Assembly: GCA_021229015.1 (NCBI GenBank)
Contig: CM037785.1
Span: 38,305,666-38,369,665 of the forward strand
Direction: 5' to 3'
DNA from: Solen grandis
Taxonomy: Eukaryota > Mollusca > Bivalvia > Adapedonta > Solenidae
DNA length: 64,000 bases
The number at the start of each line of letters is the position of its first letter. Positions within the stretch are counted from its first letter, which is position 1. The position numbers were made by a program, and so were the translations under genes. The notes under the pieces were generated by a model that searched no databases, was not told where the DNA came from, and worked only from the letters and a program-made list of their open reading frames with translations. Below, one piece after another: positions 34,690 to 45,544 of this stretch.

Positions 34690-36950
34690 TCTTAGCTGAC
34701 AAAAACTTGATTATTTTGATAACACAGTCTTCAAAGAAATGAAATATTTGGGCATTTCATAAAAGGAACAAGAAGGGTGAAATTTGTTCCTAATTCCTCA
34801 AGTAATATATGGAATTAAGTATGACTGGTGGAGGTTGGGTCTGGTTTGAGTTCATCGAATCATACAAATAGTGACAAATGTATATTAATAACTTTTGATT
34901 TGAAGCTCAAACCTGTGTCCATGCTAATCAGTCTTTAAGATTCTAGGATTATACTTCATGATGCTAGGAATCTCAAAAACAATATTATATACCAAAATTA
35001 TATGCCGAAAGTTTTAAACAATGGTAAAGAGTCTTTATTACTAACTCAAGTTTTGTTTTGTTGTTGTTTTTATTTTCTTACGATTTTGTTATTGACATAA
35101 TCAGCTCCAACAGCTTTCCCAAGAGAAAGAGAAAGTGACCTATATCATTTTCATTAAGAATAATATTAGACAGTGTCTCTGAATAGTAAAGAATATTGTT
35201 GTTAGCAATTTTTTACCGATGATTGGTATTTTTGACGTTAAGTCTTAAACTTCTGTCCGTTTGTGGTTAAATGTTAGCTTAAACTTATTTATTTTACTCT
35301 ATTGAGAAAACAAATTCTTCCATATTATACATATCTATTTCGAAGGTTCCTGGGTTGGACTAATACTTACGTTTGGGAATGTCTTGAAAAAATCTTGCCC
35401 TCAACGGGGTTAAGCCCACTACCTTCGGATCCACAGTAGCGTGCCTTGGGAATTAATTAAACAATTTGTTTTTCAGTTGCCGAAAGAAATAGATGCCAGC
35501 ACTGCTATTGCGTCTTCATACTGCATACCATCGGTGAATACCCACTGTCGCCCAATTTATCGTCTATAGGACGTGGATATTACGACTGGATTTTTTCGTT
35601 TAAGGGTGTGTCAAACAAATTACGGTATTTTATTGCTCGCATCACGTTTTAAAAACCAATCATAGAGACCGTTTTATAAAGCTGCCGAACGCAGCTTTTT
35701 TATTTCTTACATGATTTTCAAGCCTCCACGCCGAAGAGAATTGCATTAGCAAGGCGCGTTTTCATTTTTCATTGGTCGATAAGTTAATCAATAACAACTG
35801 TATTACGAATGTTTGCTTGCCTATTTCCCCACGGCATGATGCCATGTAGTGACAGAATATGTCAGTCGGGGGGGGGGGGGGGGTCCGACGATGACTGTAT
35901 ACATCTTGCACTGTATATCTATTCATTTGCAATTAAACCCTTGTCATTAATAACGTAATTTGCGAGTGATCATCACTATCCTACTCTATTTAATATGTGT
36001 GTACATGCTAAGGCTCCATGGCCACGTTTATACTTATGTTGTTGTCAGATGACTCACATAAGAGTTCTGCTTCCTATTGTCAAACCCGATTTCTTTGAGA
36101 ATTCAACATTTATCAAAATTATTCTTGTTAGATAAATATAAACGATTTTCAACGTGAAAATACTGTAAAATAACTCTGTATTTTATGCTATTTATACCCT
36201 TTATTTTATTATACAGGGTTCTTTAGCCCTTATCAATCCGCACTGTGGCTGATATAGATATCCCGGAACTATTTTTTATTTATAAAATGAGATATTGAGT
36301 CTTGATTTATTTTCAAGTCAACGTATCGAAATGGATTTTTGTTTATTAAACATATATATACATATCCAGTAAATGTCTTACTTTATTCTCGTTACAACTA
36401 TCCAAACTATCCAATATGGTGGACAAAATGTGTATTAAAAAAAACATGGATTCATCCGCGTGTGAAAAGGAACGTTTACACAAACTTCCATTTTTTTTCA
36501 TCATCATTTAGCATAAAATAAACAGAAAATTTGTTTGTTTTGAGTGCTTATGGAACTACGCGCCCGTGAAAATATTGAAATTGTATCTCTTCTCGATGAG
36601 ATATATTACATATCCACTAAAAACAAACAAATTTCCTCAATGTACCTGTTCCTAAACACGTTTTGATGGTTTGGCAAACAAAGCAGACTCCTGTCTGATC
36701 AGGAATTTTGGTTCTCATACAGCTCAGATTTTACAAAATCTGCACGGCAAAATAAAATCCATTATTTTATGTACCATTTAAAAATCTGCGATTCTCTTTT
36801 CATCAATTCCCAAGCGTGTACTTGAGAAAAAGGGTAAAAACAGAAAAAAAAATGAGAAAATGGGATGAAAAAGAAACGATACGCTGTTCAGTTTATTAAT
36901 ACCCATCGAGTTAAAAAAAAAAAAAAAAAAAAAACTTTTTTATAAATTAA
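34690..36950. other. Unique AT-rich sequence without recognised genes
   Basis: No supported coding exon. A good acceptor-like TTTGTTTTTCAG occurs at 35465-35476, but continuing SLC4A11 exon l there gives only CRKK and a stop, unlike the family terminus. A 15-bp G-run occurs near 35870, and an A-run at 36915-36934. Confidence 0.5.
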
Positions 36951-37265
36951 ACCCGGAAAAGCATTGAGCCGGCCCTTCCGGATTCTCTCTTGCCGAATAT
37001 AACGATTTTCCGTATATAGTTGGGATTCCTCTATTGTTTGGATACTTTACGTAACCAGGTCCGATTCTAAATATACAATCCTGATTTCTTTAATGTCCGA
37101 TTATTTTACATAACCAGGTCCTGGTATGACTTGTCCGGTTTCATACAACCGGGTCCGGATATAACGTTAACGATTCTCTGTTATTGTCCGGATTCCTGTT
37201 GGGTTTTTTTTTATGGTATCCGGATTATGGAGTTTCCACTGTATTAAGAATATGCTAAAATATAC

Positions 37266-37465
37266 CTGATAAATAGATAGTTGATGTTTTTGCATCAGAG
37301 GCTGTTTTGGAGTCTACGCATGGTGGAAAGGCAAGAGCGATGTCTTCCGGAATGACGTCACCGGGACAAACTGTCAACGTGGTCGCTCCATACTCTGATG
37401 TGCATTGTTCTCCTGAGAGCTTTGATTTACTTGCAAATGGTAATGGTGGTGTGAAGCCAGGTTCT
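37266..37465 (-). CDS. Candidate exon of an unrecognised protein (minus strand)
   Basis: On the minus strand a 200-bp open stretch lies between an acceptor (ACACTAATCAG) and a donor (GTATAT). It encodes a Cys-containing, Pro-rich segment including EPGFTPPLPFASKSKLSGEQ and VCPGDVIPEDIALAFPPCVD. Its entry phase fits the exit phase of the candidate exon at 38465-38554, so the two can splice in frame. The acidic, three-Cys sequence looks like an extracellular or lumenal domain. I do not recognise the family. The pogo-like terminus lies only 24 bp beyond the donor. Confidence 0.5.
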
Positions 37466-37814
37466 CTGATTAGTGTTATATAATTATAATCAAAACAAAT
37501 ATTATCATTATTATTATTATTATTATTATAATGATGACGATGATAACAATAATAATAACAGAACCAAAAATCTAATAATAGCAACTTAGTTGTTTCTCGT
37601 AATATCACGCGACCGAAACGAGATCTGGGTTAATGGGACGCTTCTTGACCCAATGTCATGACGGACAGACGCTTATATAATTTTAAGTTTATAATAAAGT
37701 TAAGTTATATAATCAATTTGATTTTTCCCTCTCAATAGTTATTTTCAAAAATAGTTTCCCTTTGTGACGTTGATGTATTCGGACACATTGAAATTATTTT
37801 TTGCATTAATATTT

Positions 37815-38110
37815 AAATGGGGGCGGGAGGTCTCGGGTTCGATCCCCGTCCGCGACATACCAAAGTCGTTAACAATAGTGTGCCTTTGGAACACATGTGT
37901 GACCTGCTGAAAGGTGACGGAAAAGTGTTACGGACGGACAGACAGAAGACGGAAAAGTGATCCCTATATGTCACCTCTGCTTACAGCAGGTGACACAAAA
38001 ATTGTACTGTTGGCTCCTTGCTAGACACTCAACATATATACAGGATAGTTCCAGGACTGGGTCAGGATAATATGTCTATGTCCATATCATGCCACATGTC
38101 TTCAGCGTGA
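37815..38110 (+). repeat. SINE, 5'-truncated
   Basis: Begins inside the tRNA-like head with a perfect B box (GGTTCGATCC, 37839-37848). It continues through a block with GGACGGACAGACAG to the reverse of the shared body motif (CATATCATGCCACATGTCTT near 38083). Confidence 0.65.
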
Positions 38111-38464
38111 TACTGAAGTGTACATTTTTGAATAAAAGATATTATTGCAAGACTACTCAACAATTATACCCAGACTAAAACACAAAATTGAGCAAATATT
38201 TGAGCATAAGTCTGAGAACATGGAACCTGTTTTGCGTTTGACCAGTCATCCAATCATACCATCAACTCAAACTTTTAAAGATCTAGAACTCCCTTATTTA
38301 TTGACCAAGTTCATAATATAACTGTTACGTACTTGCCTTTATAAGAAAATACTTTCAGAAAATGGTCCAGAATGTCTTTTTTGGTATATATAATTTGAGA
38401 TTTTTGAGTTAAGGAAATTCTCAATTTAAGATGTGTCGTAAAACAGGTTAACACAAACACATAC

Positions 38465-38554
38465 CTTCGTGTAGGTCTCATAAGTGACTTGAAAAATCCA
38501 CCATACATTAAGAACAGCATGTATAAACAAAGGGTTCCGATTATGGCATAAGGT
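38465..38554 (-). CDS. Candidate membrane-span exon of the same unrecognised protein (minus strand)
   Basis: A 90-bp exon with a very good acceptor (TTTATCTTTTCCAG) and donor (GTATGT) encodes PYAIIGTLCLYMLFLMYGGF and then FKSLMRPTR. This is one hydrophobic span of about 20 residues followed by basic residues. It splices in phase to 37465-37266. The family is unknown; a single-pass protein is the simplest reading. Confidence 0.5.
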
Positions 38555-38725
38555 CTGGAAAAGATAAAAATGAAGTTGATGAATACATGTATATTGTAGT
38601 CCACTGTTACAAACAATCTAAGCAAGACTGAAACAAGCGATACGGGGGGTAAAGCTTTTTTATATACATTTATCATTATATAAAGCTCTTATACATAAGT
38701 CTAAGAATGACCGCACATCAAAATA

Positions 38726-38870
38726 CAGTTGAGCTTGTATTAGCAGTCACCTGTATTAAGCGGTCACCTTGTATTAAGCGATCGGTTTCAATATCACCAA
38801 ACTATAAAAAATTGTTATGTGTATTAACTTCATTTAGCAGTCACCCATGTTAAGCGGCCGCTTTCTCTTG
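38726..38870. mobile_element. One end of a pogo-like element
   Basis: TA followed by CAGTTGAGCTTGTATTAGC and then repeats of TGTATTAAGCGGTCACC and TTTAGCAGTCACCCATG. The layout (CAGT terminus plus sub-terminal repeats) resembles the other pogo-like ends here. I did not find the partner end. Confidence 0.35.
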
Positions 38871-39056
38871 TTATATGATAAAACTTATCTTCTACGGTGT
38901 ATGATATGAGACAGCATTTTTTCTAAGGTGTATGATTTGATACCTCTTATAAATAGTGAATCATACATTGGCGTCTTAAATAATTTACACCAGTCGTTAT
39001 AAATACAATCTACTTGTCCCTGATTATTTAGCCCACTTTCAAGTACATACATCTTT

Positions 39057-39317
39057 TTAACTACACGTATCTTTAGGAAATACAAGAAAATCAGTAGGTA
39101 CTTGTTTAACATCAAATTTGACATACGAACTTTGTATATTTACGTCAATCCCAGTGTTGCATTCAGTATTTTCTTTATTATGAAATGACACATTATGAAA
39201 ACAAAAATCCCAATATAATATGAAATGATCTGGAAGACTAGTTCCTGAAAACAACTGGTTAGCATCATTTTCCGTTGCTACTTCAGCTGCACGCAGAACT
39301 TTGAATGAGATGCTCAT
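39057..39317 (-). CDS. Possible upstream exon of the minus-strand gene
   Basis: An open frame starting with ATG at 39317 encodes FKVLRAAEVATENDANQLF, LPDHFILYWDFCFHNVSFHN and VKQVPTDFLVFPKD. If the weak donor GTGTAG after GATAC (39065) is used, its phase fits the acceptor at 38554. A second open frame overlaps it (38885-39124), so a frameshifted older reading frame is an alternative. No family recognised. Confidence 0.25.
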   Translation of the reverse strand: MSISFKVLRAAEVATENDANQLFSGTSLPDHFILYWDFCFHNVSFHNKENTECNTGIDVNIQSSYVKFDVKQVPTDFLVFPKDTCS

Positions 39318-39319
39318 GT

Positions 39320-40533
39320 TGAACTAAACAACAATCAACCACTGCTAAACCCTTTGTAGAGTAGATGTAAAATCATTTCTAATAGTATTACACCATTTAA
39401 AATACAAAAATAAAAAAGAAAATGTATGTATAACCCTCAATATTTATTACACTTAAAATTTACAACATCTCTTTGGTAAGCAGTTTATACAAACAGTAAA
39501 GTCAAAAAAAAGGGAGAAACATCAAATAATCTCGACGAGTTTTCTGGTGGAAGATGACATACGCAAGGGTATAAATAATTATAATATATTTGTTTTTAAC
39601 GACGGTCTGTCTTATCCGACCTTAGAATTTCCTCCTTATGCATTTACCTATATAATAAGACTGTTAAAAGCTACCCCCTGCCTGATTTGTCCATCGACCG
39701 CGAATGATTGAATCCCAACTGGCCTTTTTCTATAGCAACTGTTGTTTATTGTACCTATGTGTCTATATCGATTTCGTTATACGTTATTCACAATGACACA
39801 GGTGTTTTCAGACAATTAATGTGAAACATATGTCAGTACATTATTATTATAATAAGGATACAAGTTCAAACGGACGATCTTAAAACAAACATGATAACAG
39901 GTCTGTCTATTAAAGATTGCGAACATCGGCGTCATCGCAACAGAGGGAAAGCTAGTGATGAGGACCATCGCATCAATATTCACCATACTATGAAGCATTT
40001 CAAAGATAGTAAGGGAAATGTAAATAATATACTGAAACGGAATCCTGGTATGAACCAGGCATGCGCCAAATGGGTTTCACGACTTTTGACAAAAGCAAAT
40101 AAAATCCTAAGTGGCGCTTCCTTTCATAACTTTTTATCGTTATTGTGACGTCGACGTCGTGACACTTTTTCAAATGCGCCGCACGTCTAATAGTGTGTTT
40201 GTCTGAACTGTCAATAAATTGGAATAATTCAACGTAAACTCGCAATATTTGTTTGATATTCAATAAAAGTATAATTCTATAACGTATTTATGATTTTTAT
40301 ACTAGTGAAGGTGTCCAAGAACTTTTTAAGAGAAAGTCCTTTTTAAAATGACTAAAGTGTTTTACAAACATCTTTGCTCTTTTCGTCCTCTAAGTTGAAG
40401 TTTGAATTTGCTGAATAATAGTCAGTCACCCGGACCCGAGAAGATACAAATTTCTATCGGATGGAGCCGAAATCTGTTGGACATGTCCGCCGGACTGGCA
40501 AGTAGATCTTAATCAAAATGCAGCATACAAACC

Positions 40534-40577
<44 letters not shown>

Positions 40578-40616
40578 AGGTCCTTCATTTAACGCAATGA
40601 CAGTGGCTAAAATAGA

Positions 40617-40647
<31 letters not shown>

Positions 40648-41220
40648 CAGGCACTCTGATTTAAGTTGTCATTTTATTTCTTAATTGTGTATCATTTATT
40701 ATGATATCAAATCGTGAATATCTTTCATAAACAAACGCCGATCATGTTGACGGACTATGTATTGACGTCGTTAAGGTGTCGTTAAGGTGCAAGGGAAAGT
40801 AGGAATGTGATGCGGTGGAACTCCTGCTGACCTGACATAATTACTGAAATTAAAGAAATGCTATTGCTATTTACTGATAGTATTTGACAGATTATTTATC
40901 ATAATCTAATTGAAGATAATTTTCTTATATCACAAACTAGGTGCGTTTCCCAAATTAACTTCATTTAGAGTTGATTTATATACATATATAATTTTATAAT
41001 TTACACCATGTTAAAATCATTTTTCATAAATTATAATTTCATTGATAGAAAAGTATATTACCTGAAGAACTTCATGATCCAGTCCTTTTGTGATCTACGT
41101 TTACATCAGCTCGATATGATATCCGATATTGACCGTCACATCACAAACATACTTGTTAATAGATCCAATCATATCGGCTCGAAGTTGAATGGGACGAAAA
41201 CAAAACAAACAAAAAACAAA
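39320..41220. other. Non-coding stretch with microsatellites and a possible mariner relic
   Basis: Holds (TC)n at 40535-40575 and (TG)n at 40620-40648. At about 40054-40110 a plus-strand frame reads MNQACAKWVSRLLTKANK, which resembles the linker of mariner transposases (compare MNKITARWITHLLTEEQK in the 42792 copy). Nothing else of that copy is readable. Confidence 0.4.
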
Positions 41221-41221
41221 A

Positions 41222-42120
41222 CAAGATGGCAATGAAGGCCCCGGAATCCAGGTTTTAGTGGGAAGAAAAGAATCAGCAAATACCTTATGATATTATGGAA
41301 AATGGGCTCTGCCCCCTGGTTGACATTATTTTAGACGAATCCAAATAATTTTAACAGTCTTGATAGAGAGTAACCCAAGGAACATCTGTGCTAAAAAATA
41401 TATACATATAGGGAAAACTAGCTCTGCCCCCTGGCGGCCCTATTTTTAATCAGATCCAATTATTTTTTACTGTCTTGGTAGCAAGTCACACAAGAAACAT
41501 CTGTGCCATTTTTTTTAAATTAGCCATTAGTTCTTAAAAAGAAGATTTTTCAAATGTGTTCTATATACAGATAAAAACAGACTCCAATCTCTAGCGGCAT
41601 TGTTTTTGGTGGATCAAACTCCTTTTTTTTACAATCTTGGTAGCAAGTACTTTTGGAAAAAAAATATTTTGCAATTTGTACTATATACATATTAAGAAAA
41701 ACGGGCTCCGTCCCCTTGACATCCATGTTTTTCGACCGATCCAAATAGTTTTACAATATTGGTAGAGAGTAACCCCAGGAAAATTTGAGCAAAAAAAAAA
41801 ATGAAAACATTGAAATCCTTTAATTTTTTTACAATCTTGGTAGAGAGTGTCCAAAGCAGCATCTGTGCAAAAAATATTTTAAAATCCAGTTAGTACTTTT
41901 GGTGAAGAAGTTTTTTTTAAGTTTTCACATTTTGCCATGGCAACCAGATTTTGGCATTGAAATTAATTCTCTAAACAACTTTGGAAGAGGACCACCTGAG
42001 AAACATTTCTGTAACGCTTTATGATAACTGGCCCAGTAGTTAAGAAGGAGATGTCGTTTAAATTAAATGTTGACGACGGATTCATCGGCTACAATTGCTC
42101 ACTTTTGGAAAAGGTGAGCT
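41222..42120 (-). mobile_element. Hairpin-ended tandem-core repeat (minus orientation)
   Basis: Read on the minus strand it starts AGCTCACCTTTTCC and can fold (GCTCAC-CTTTT...AAAAG-TGAGC). It then has the family landmarks CGTCGTCAACATTTAATTTA, GACATCTCC and GTTGCCATGGCAA. Three to four ~120-bp units with GGGCTCTGCCCCCTGG on the plus strand follow, and it ends GGCCTTCATTGCC then ATCTTG. Both flanks are T-runs on the element strand. Confidence 0.75.
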
Positions 42121-42791
42121 AAAAACCTGATAAATCGTAAATATTTTGGTTGCTATAACGACCGTTTTAACCAAATTTTGCACACGTTCATAAATATACT
42201 GTGTCAAATCTTACATTAAATATCAACATTCTTAAAGCAAAAAAATACGAAGAATGCATTTTTCGTTCTTTATAAAAAGAAAATTAAATTTTCAAGAAAA
42301 CGTGGGAGGATATTTGGACTGTTCTGCTAATCTTATACAACAAATTCTTAATTTGAAAATTGAACATAACATTGATTTCCTGTAAATGCTAAGGTTTAAT
42401 TTTTCACTGTAAAAACAAAGTGAGCCCATACTAGAATTCAAAAATTTACAATGTTTATGTGCTTGTTTGTGTATTAATATGTTCAAAATTTGGATTCATG
42501 GAAGTATATTAACCAGAAACGTACATATGACAACACCTTTCACAGGTAACACAAAGCGAAGTGGTTTGGATCGCTATCACACGGTGTATACTTTCTTTAT
42601 ACGATGTACAAATTGAAATGCAACTCGGGTTATATTATGTAACTACGCACGCTTTTCACAAAAAAAACCTACTTGGGTCGCCTAGGGGCATCTATTATCT
42701 CTCGATCGATACCAGTTTTGTGTAAATCTGTCCTCACTAGCCTCGGCTACACAACGAGAAACATTGCATACTCGTACAGACTAATGATAAA

Positions 42792-43937
42792 ATGGTTGGT
42801 AAAAAATCTGCGTTCGCCGCCCAAATACGGGCCTACATCAAAAACCGATGTTTTCTTGGTATAGGTCCAAAAGAGATATTTCATGAAATGTGCTCAATTT
42901 AAGCAAGCTGTCCTATGCATCGGTTACTGGGTGGTGCAAGAAATTTGCAAGTGGAATACCGTCCTTGCAAGATGCACCATGTGGCCATCGCAGAGAGACA
43001 GCAACCAGTCCCAAAATGGTAGAAAAAGTCAGAGAAATTGTATCGACAGATGCAAGATTCACTGTTGGGGAAATAGCCCGAAAGGTAGGCATCTCAATAG
43101 GGGCAGTTCATTCAATTCTAAGGAGGCACCTTAAAATGAATAAGATAACTGCGCGATGGATAACCCATTTGCTCACAGAGGAGCAGAAGCGCCTCCGCGT
43201 GAAAATGGCAAAATCTTTGCTGAAAATGTACCCAAAATACAATAATCGCTCGTTTGCCAATATCGTCACAGGCGACGAGACATGGGTGCATTTCTATGAG
43301 CCCAAACGAAAACATGAAAACAAGATATGGGCTACAAAAGACATGAAAAGGCCATGTATAGCCAAACGCACAATGAGCGTCAGAAAGGTTATGTATGCAA
43401 TTTTCTTCGCAAATCAAGGGCCTTCTATACAAATTGCTGTTCCGAAAGGTAAATCGGTCAATAGCAAGTTCTACAGAGGGGCTGTTCTAAAAAAGTTGAA
43501 GAAATATTTCAATAGACGCAGGCCAGCGACAGGTTTGTCGGGGGTCAGGTTGCTGCATGACAACGCGTCTAGCCACAAAGCGGCTATTGTACGCGATTTT
43601 TTAAGACAGGAAAAGGTTGTAGAGCTTCCGCACCCGCCATATTCCCCAGACCTTGCCCCCCTGTGACTACTTCCTGTTCCCGAGGCTCAAAAAGAACTTC
43701 ACTGGACGAAAATACAAAACACGAAAAGACCTTGGTTCAGCCATCTTCTAGTGTCTCAAAGGTATACCCAGAAACGACTATGAAACTGCCTTTAAAAACT
43801 GGATCAAAAGGTTGAAACTGTGCATAGCTCACGGAGGTGAATACTTTGAAGGATTTGTGAAAATTAACAAATCCTTTCTAGATATGCTAGGAATTGCATT
43901 TCAATTTGAACATCCCTCGTATCAAAATATAATTTAA
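42792..43937 (+). pseudogene. Mariner (DD34D) transposase, decayed
   Basis: A cut-and-paste transposase of the Tc1/mariner superfamily, 382 codons in net frame. The N-terminal helix-turn-helix regions include CFLGIGPKEIFHEM and VGEIARKVGISIGAVHSIL. The linker is ARWITHLLTEEQK. Catalytic motifs are GDETWVHFYEP (first D), LLHDNASSHKA (second D) and YSPDLAP-CDYFLFP (third D), with 34 residues between the second and third Asp, the mariner signature. Three lesions: a frameshift at about 42898, a compensating frameshift at about 43660 in a C-run, and TAG at 43749-43751. The C-terminus DYETAFKNWIKRLKLCI and GGEYFEGFVK is intact. Terminal inverted repeats were not found. No longer able to make the protein unless the indels are sequencing errors. 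Confidence 0.9.
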
Positions 43938-44226
43938 TATTGTTTGTTTTCATTACTACTGGTGAGTTGTGATTGCTTGATTTTTTTATTTCATATCCCC
44001 ATGAAAAAAAAATGACGTCGTGGCTTGGCCAGGACTATTTTCACTTATGTAAAAAACATGTCACGGATTTTTATAAAGTAAAACTAAAACAAATAAAAGA
44101 CATACATGTACTAGGTTTTTCATATTTCCCCACAATTATAGAAAATAATAAATCAATAAATTAATTACATTGAAATTTAAAAAATCTACCGTCTGCTACA
44201 ACAGTTTCATACTAATGTACTAGTAT

Positions 44227-44521
44227 ATGGCCGACCAAGATTTTGTATACCCAAGTTATGATATTGGCGAGATGGACTAAATTCTATGTGAAGCAGACTA
44301 TCTGGATCTTGATTTCACCCTGGGGGAACTTACGGAGATTGACCAATGGGCTATATCGTCAATATCTGATGATACAGAAAACACGGCACTGGAAAATGCA
44401 TTGAAGTTAAACCAATCAACTGATCAAGATAGGCCTGGTGGGGGAGATTGAAAAACTTAAACTAGCAGCAGCTTGGAGAGCTAGAAGAAAAGAGACAATC
44501 AAAGTCAACCAAACGCAATAA
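44227..44521 (+). pseudogene. Short decayed coding sequence, family unknown
   Basis: From ATG at 44227 the frame reads MADQDFVYPSYDIGEMD, a stop, then LDFTLGELTEIDQWAISSI and DDTENTALENALKLNQSTDQ. After a frameshift near 44445 it reads EIEKLKLAAAWRARRKETIK and a stop. An acidic N-terminal part with a basic helical tail looks like a real small protein broken by one stop and one frameshift. It lies just after the mariner copy. No family recognised. Confidence 0.35.
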
Positions 44522-44659
44522 ACATTGGGGATTGAACGTTTTTCAAGGTCAACCCACTTTTAATTAGAAACTTAAAAATGAAATTCACGACTTTTACCTA
44601 GAACGTTCTGGGAACGGAAGTCTGTATCTTATCTAAGCACTTATATATATATATATAAT

Positions 44660-45524
44660 GCCTAGGTCCCACTGGAGAATGTGGAAATACACAAATTTTC
44701 TCCCGATGGCATCAAACGTTTGAGCCAAAAAGACGGAGGAGTCCTATGAGAAGCTTCGGGATCGGTCCGTTGAAACGTTCACTGATGTTTCGGCTATGGT
44801 ACGAATGGCCTTGTATTATCGGGGATGGCTCCCGATGCTCGGGAAATTTCTCCGATGATCGGGGAAGGTGCCCCAGAGCTTCACCGAATTTGAAACACCA
44901 TCGGGGGAATATCACGCGGATTAGGGGATGTATCGTTGTATCGAACCATCCTAGGTGCCTCGTGGAAGATTATGGAGATTATGAGAATTTGGTGATGGAA
45001 TTAAGAGACAAAACTAAGGATGGACTTTTGGGGGTTTATGAGGATGCCCCCAAGGTATGCCCCATGGCCTTTTTGACCCCCAAAAGTCTACCCTTAGTCT
45101 AAGGTTGACCAAAAAAGCAACAAATTTTAGAGTGCGCTTGTCGACTTTTTGCGATTATTCTGAGATTCTATAACAAGATCTGGAATGTGTCACAGAAAGG
45201 TCGTCGAACCTTTGAGACATCACCGAAGCCTAGGGGATTCCTCGGAGGAAAAAAATATTTCGCGGAAGCTCCGTGAATGCTCCCTAGGAGCTTCTGGGAA
45301 GCTATGCATATGTTTCCCCGGCCTGTTTTCCCCGATAAAACTTCGAGAACATAAAGGGAAAAAATTCAATGCAAGCAGAGTTCTCCCGATGACTCCACAT
45401 GGCTCGCGACGCTTTCGATGCTTCCGCGGGACACAGGGGAACCTGCTCCCGACGCCTCGCAAGGCTCATCATTTTCCATCGGGAGTACATCCCCGAGGCA
45501 AAAAAAGTCAAGTGGGACTGAGCC
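44660..45524 (+). mobile_element. MITE family copy B (~865 bp, terminal inverted repeats)
   Basis: The 5' end GCCTAGGTCCCACT and the 3' end AGTGGGACTGAGCC are imperfect inverted repeats (about 12 of 14). The interior is non-coding with many CCCGATG/CGGGAA-type motifs and CATGGCTCGCGACGC near the 3' end. Matching copies lie at 31505-32174 and 52277-53135. A target duplication is not clear. Confidence 0.75.
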
Positions 45525-45544
45525 TTGAGCGAAATATTTAGAGG

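Larger units (their letters stand above)
31074..37241. mobile_element. Composite region bounded by pogo-like inverted termini
   Basis: The left end reads CAGTGGAAAC...TAATCCGGA, and the right end is its inverted counterpart TCCGGATTA...GTTTCCACTG (19 of 23 bases match). TA flanks both sides (31072-31073 and 37242-37243). TCCGG motifs recur sub-terminally (31096-31290 and 36969-37225). The interior is not transposase but a truncated MITE (31505-32174), the 32-bp satellite, the 122-bp palindrome and unique AT-rich sequence. It is either one element that collected other repeats or two separate elements facing each other. Confidence 0.6.

Noticed and set aside
35477..35493. Terminal exon of the SLC4A11-like gene
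   Set aside because: A good acceptor precedes it, but the product would end CRKK and stop, without the conserved hydrophobic LLP-type terminus of the family.
42883..43134. 83-codon frame overlapping the mariner
   Set aside because: Out-of-frame shadow of the transposase.
44746..45541. 118-codon frames in MITE copy B
   Set aside because: Frames differ between copies and have no recognisable domain.
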